A stretch of DNA of 64,000 bases from assembly GCA_930633525.1 (NCBI GenBank), contig CAKNFP010000002.1, positions 62,001 to 126,000 of the forward strand, given 5' to 3'. A program made the translations under genes and the position numbers. This stretch comes from Hyphomicrobiales bacterium. Its GTDB lineage: Bacteria; Pseudomonadota; Alphaproteobacteria; Rhizobiales; Beijerinckiaceae. Positions 62,588-64,000 of this stretch are shown piece after piece (position 1 is the stretch's first letter; each line of letters starts with the position of its first letter). The notes under the pieces are model-generated. The model did not search any database and was not told the DNA's origin. It saw nothing but the letters and a program-made list of their open reading frames with translations.

Positions 62588-64000
62588 CTAGATATCGGAG
62601 TAGTCGAAGACTTCGGCCTTCGCGCCAGGGTGTGTCACCGCGCCGGTTGCAGCGGAACTCGCCAGTTGGGCGAAGCGCCACAGCGCGCCGCTGCCATAGC
62701 GGGTCTGGCGCGGCACCCACGTCTTCCTGCGCTCCGCCAATTCCTCGTCCGTTACCTCCACGGTGAGGTGGCCCTGCTCTCCATCGATGATGATGGTGTC
62801 GCCGTCGCGGAGTAGCGCGATGGGGCCGCCGACGGCCGCTTCCGGCGAAATATGCCCGACGCTGATACCGCGGGTCGCGCCGGAAAAGCGGCCGTCAGTG
62901 ATCAGGGCGACACGGTTGCCGACATTCTGGCCGGCCAGCGCCGCCGTGGTCGACAGCATCTCGCGCATACCAGGGCCGCCGCGCGGTCCCTCGTAACGAA
63001 TGACGAGAACGTCCCCATCCTTATAGGCGCGGCTTTCGACCGCCGCGAAGCACTCCTCCTCGGAATCGAAGCAGCGCGCCGTACCCCTGAAGACAGAGGT
63101 CGCCAAGCCGGCCACCTTCACGATGGCTCCTTCCGGTGCGAGATTGCCCTTGAGCACGACAAGGCCGCCGGTGGGCGAATAGGCCTCGCTGACGGGCTTC
63201 ACGACATCCTGCCCCGTCGGCACCTGGGTATCAGCGAGGTTTTCAGCCACCGTCTTGCCAGACACGGTCAGGCAATCCCCGTGCAGAAGTCCGGCGTCGA
63301 GCAGCGCCTTCATGATGACCGGCACGCCGCCGACATCGTAGAGATCCTTGGCGACATATTTGCCGCCGGGCTTGAGGCTCGTGAGATACGGGGTCGTTTC
63401 GAAGATGCGGCCGATATCCTCAAGGGTGAAGTTGACGCCGGCCTCATTGGCGATGGCCGGGAGATGCAGGACCGCATTGGTCGAGCCCCCGGAGGCCGCA
63501 ACGACCCGCGCGGCATTCTCAAGCGCTTTGCGGGTCACGATATCGCGCGGGCGGATGCGATGGGACAGGAGATCCATGACGGAGCGACCACTCTGGCGTG
63601 CCACCCTGTCGCGGCTTTCATAGACCGCCGGCGGCGAGGCCGAGCCGGGCAGGGCGACGCCCAGGGCTTCGGACACGCAGGCCATGGTGTTGGCCGTATA
63701 TTGTCCGCCACAGGTGCCGGCCGAAGGGCAGGCGACGCATTCAAGCTCATGCAGCTCCTCGTCCGTCATCGTGCCGGCCTGGCGCGCACCGACCGCCTCG
63801 AAGACGTCTTGCACGGTGACATCGCGGCCCCGATGGCGGCCCGGCAAAATAGAGCCGCCGTAGAGGAAGAGCGCGGGGATGTTGAGCCGCAACATGGCCA
63901 TCATCATCCCCGGCAGGGACTTGTCACAACTGCCGACGCAGACGAGCGCGTCATAGGAATGGCCGCGGATGAAGACTTCTACGGAATCGGCGATGACTTC
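62588..64000 (-). CDS. ilvD: Dihydroxy-acid dehydratase (partial, N-terminus beyond window)
   Basis: About 470 residues are visible; the frame stays open through position 64000. IlvD/Edd signatures: [15 protein letters not shown] with a cluster cysteine, [38 protein letters not shown] and [24 protein letters not shown]. It makes 2-oxo acids for branched-chain amino acid synthesis, using an iron-sulfur cluster. Related sugar-acid dehydratases share this fold, but the residues seen fit IlvD best. Terminator at 62359-62391. Confidence 0.92.
   Translation of the reverse strand, partial: EVIADSVEVFIRGHSYDALVCVGSCDKSLPGMMMAMLRLNIPALFLYGGSILPGRHRGRDVTVQDVFEAVGARQAGTMTDEELHELECVACPSAGTCGGQYTANTMACVSEALGVALPGSASPPAVYESRDRVARQSGRSVMDLLSHRIRPRDIVTRKALENAARVVAASGGSTNAVLHLPAIANEAGVNFTLEDIGRIFETTPYLTSLKPGGKYVAKDLYDVGGVPVIMKALLDAGLLHGDCLTVSGKTVAENLADTQVPTGQDVVKPVSEAYSPTGGLVVLKGNLAPEGAIVKVAGLATSVFRGTARCFDSEEECFAAVESRAYKDGDVLVIRYEGPRGGPGMREMLSTTAALAGQNVGNRVALITDGRFSGATRGISVGHISPEAAVGGPIALLRDGDTIIIDGEQGHLTVEVTDEELAERRKTWVPRQTRYGSGALWRFAQLASSAATGAVTHPGAKAEVFDYSDI

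Noticed and set aside
62442..62720. 92-residue frame containing MAGLVLAI-like text
   Set aside because: This is the known false peptide encoded by the dispersed REP-like repeat; it also overlaps ilvD.

Overview
The window reads as chromosomal DNA of a GC-rich alphaproteobacterium. Dense operons with ATGA stop/start overlaps, many ABC uptake systems for organic nitrogen compounds, kdpFABC-DE, REP-like palindromes of the type common in Hyphomicrobiales (Rhizobiales), and several Lrp, GntR and LysR regulators all point that way. A Bosea- or Chelatococcus-like soil organism would fit, but the genus is a guess. I saw no rRNA, tRNA, CRISPR array, phage gene or transposase.

Layout. (1) 1-17.0 kb, all + strand: an amino-acid or cyclic-amide catabolic locus. 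It holds the end of a hydantoinase/oxoprolinase A subunit, its B subunit, a three-part flavin dehydrogenase of the HcnABC/LhpBEF type, a dipeptide-type binding protein with two permeases, then a second B subunit, second binding protein, an Ldh2/DpkA-type dehydrogenase, a second DAO-type flavoenzyme and a Na/phosphate symporter. (2) 17.0-24.8 kb: a lipoprotein hydrolase, a TetR regulator facing a small cysteine-containing phasin-like protein across a cluster of palindromes, and a HlyD-RbbA-YhhJ export system. (3) 24.8-34.6 kb: small amino-acid modules, namely Lrp | cysteine dioxygenase-RraA, an exonuclease, Lrp | ornithine cyclodeaminase-CtlX, a quinone oxidoreductase, a polysaccharide deacetylase, a LysR regulator and an agmatinase-family ureohydrolase. 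(4) 34.9-43.4 kb: a TauABC-type importer whose genes are interleaved with an isoaspartyl-dipeptidase-like hydrolase, an acyl-CoA ligase, an alcohol dehydrogenase/quinone reductase, a thioesterase and an argininosuccinate-lyase-like enzyme. (5) 43.7-52.7 kb: a self-contained catabolic regulon with two divergent promoters that carry the same half-sites, probably read by the GntR regulator encoded inside it. It contains an isochorismatase-type hydrolase, FAD monooxygenase, SDR, aldehyde dehydrogenase, ABC importer and maleate-isomerase/AMDase-type racemase. (6) 52.7-62.2 kb, - strand: a complete kdp potassium operon with three microproteins (KdpF plus two others) and, downstream of kdpE, a PtsN-like EIIA protein. 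(7) 62.4-64 kb: ilvD, cut by the window end, with its own terminator.

The genes work mainly as importer-plus-enzyme modules for scavenging nitrogenous acids: cyclic amides or imino acids in region 1, cysteine, ornithine and citrulline in region 3, N-acyl or aspartyl-type conjugates in region 4 (inference), and an aromatic or dicarboxylic acid in region 5 (inference). The points most worth checking are the two-operator GntR regulon, the coupled 37-residue membrane protein between kdpA and kdpB, the aspartyl-conjugate cluster with altered family loops, the duplicated HyuB/DAO/binding-protein module, and the TetR/phasin-like divergon.
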